DNA from: Thermoplasmata archaeon
GTDB lineage: Archaea; Thermoplasmatota; Thermoplasmata; UBA184
DNA length: 5,670 nucleotides
Direction of reading: 5' to 3'
Assembly (NCBI GenBank): GCA_030039915.1
Contig: JASHUP010000059.1
Location: 1-5,670, forward strand
Of the stretch, positions 5,271 through 5,670 are shown one piece after another (within the stretch, counting starts at the first letter, position 1; each line of letters opens with the position of its first letter). The position numbers and the translations under genes were made by a program. Below the pieces are notes generated by a model. The model was not told where the DNA came from. It saw only the letters and a list, made by a program, of their open reading frames with translations, and did no database searches.

Positions 5271-5670
5271 GTGGGCGCGGAGGCGACCATCGAGGGGCCG
5301 CCCCGCCGCCGGGCGAGCTGGAGCCTGAAGACGATCGTCGAGGACGTTGCCGGCCGCCCGATCGGGGAGCTTCAGGACCCGGCGAAACCCGTCCATCCGT
5401 ACCTCAAGGCCCGGGATGTTCAACTCCCGGCCGTCGCGTCCCCCTCTTCGGCCGAGAGCTACGACCCGATCGACCGACTCTATCCTCCGCTCGTCGGGGA
5501 GACCGGCCGGACCTTCCACGGGCCGGACCACGAACACCACGCGGAGACCCTCGAACGGCACCAGCCGCTCCCCGGTCGGGTTCCCGGCCCTTCGCATCGG
5601 CCCGAGCGACTCTACCTTCACTACCTGCTGCTGCACATGGACCGGCTGAGCGGTTCGGCCCTGCGTTATC
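5271..5670 (+). CDS. Unrecognised protein, N-terminal part (runs off right edge)
   Basis: The frame stays open from the GTG at 5271 to the window end, giving 133 codons plus one base. The protein starts MGAEATIEGPPRRRASWSLK and is not recognised. Residues 1-15 are basic and disordered-looking. Residues 18-110 are polar and rich in Pro, Asp and His, with a histidine cluster HGPDHEHH at 83-90. Residues 111-133 (PERLYLHYLLLHMDRLSGSA and on) look like the first amphipathic helix of a folded domain that continues outside. No signal peptide or membrane segment is seen. The start is chosen from the TATA box 27 bases upstream. By hand count about 83% of third codon positions are G or C, in line with the GC-rich flanking genes and unlike the 3' part of the gene just upstream. 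An overlapping minus-strand frame (5187-5636) is judged a shadow because its product is Arg/Gly/Val-rich and it lacks a promoter signal that I can see. Confidence 0.65.
   Translation, partial: MGAEATIEGPPRRRASWSLKTIVEDVAGRPIGELQDPAKPVHPYLKARDVQLPAVASPSSAESYDPIDRLYPPLVGETGRTFHGPDHEHHAETLERHQPLPGRVPGPSHRPERLYLHYLLLHMDRLSGSALRY

Noticed and set aside
5187..5636. A 149-codon minus-strand open frame at the right edge
   Set aside because: The plus-strand frame from the GTG at 5271 has a TATA box at the right distance and better third-position GC. The minus product looks like a typical Arg/Val/Gly-rich shadow and overlaps the end of the surface gene.

Overview
This window reads as an archaeal chromosome fragment of high GC content, roughly 65-70% outside one gene. 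The archaeal call rests mainly on a complete fibrillarin-like 2'-O-methyltransferase gene (flpA). It is supported by TATA-like boxes lying about 25-33 bases upstream of several start codons, the spacing expected for leaderless or near-leaderless transcripts. The secreted protein built of PKD/Ig-like repeats with a proline-rich stalk and C-terminal membrane anchor fits an uncultured GC-rich Thermoplasmatota-like lineage, but that placement is inference.

Layout. Positions 1-1268 (minus) hold the N-terminal ~422 residues of a DUF885-family predicted metallopeptidase that runs off the left edge. Positions 1338-1652 (minus) encode a 104-residue protein made of a Pro/Ala-rich linker and a C-terminal four-cysteine zinc ribbon. 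An 82-base divergent promoter region separates it from 1735-2199 (plus), a RidA-family protein of the longer subfamily. Seven bases later begins flpA (2207-2863, plus, GTG start), probably in the same transcript. After 75 bases comes a 754-residue gene (2939-5203, plus, GTG start). It encodes an N-terminal signal or anchor helix, about 600 extracellular residues of Ig/PKD-like repeats with many N-glycosylation sequons, one C-terminal transmembrane helix and a short cytoplasmic tail that looks like a winged helix-turn-helix. A last gene starts at a GTG at 5271, 27 bases after a good TATA box, and leaves the window on the right.

The most interesting locus is 2939-5203. Its architecture suggests a membrane-tethered regulator that could connect a surface event to transcription in a single polypeptide. 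Its base composition also drops sharply partway through, from about 69% GC in the first ~700 bases to about 54% in the remainder, so the 3' part may have a different history from the 5' part and the flanking genes. The other genes look like ordinary housekeeping or accessory genes. No tRNA, rRNA, CRISPR array or insertion sequence was seen, and there is no gene-free stretch longer than 300 bases.
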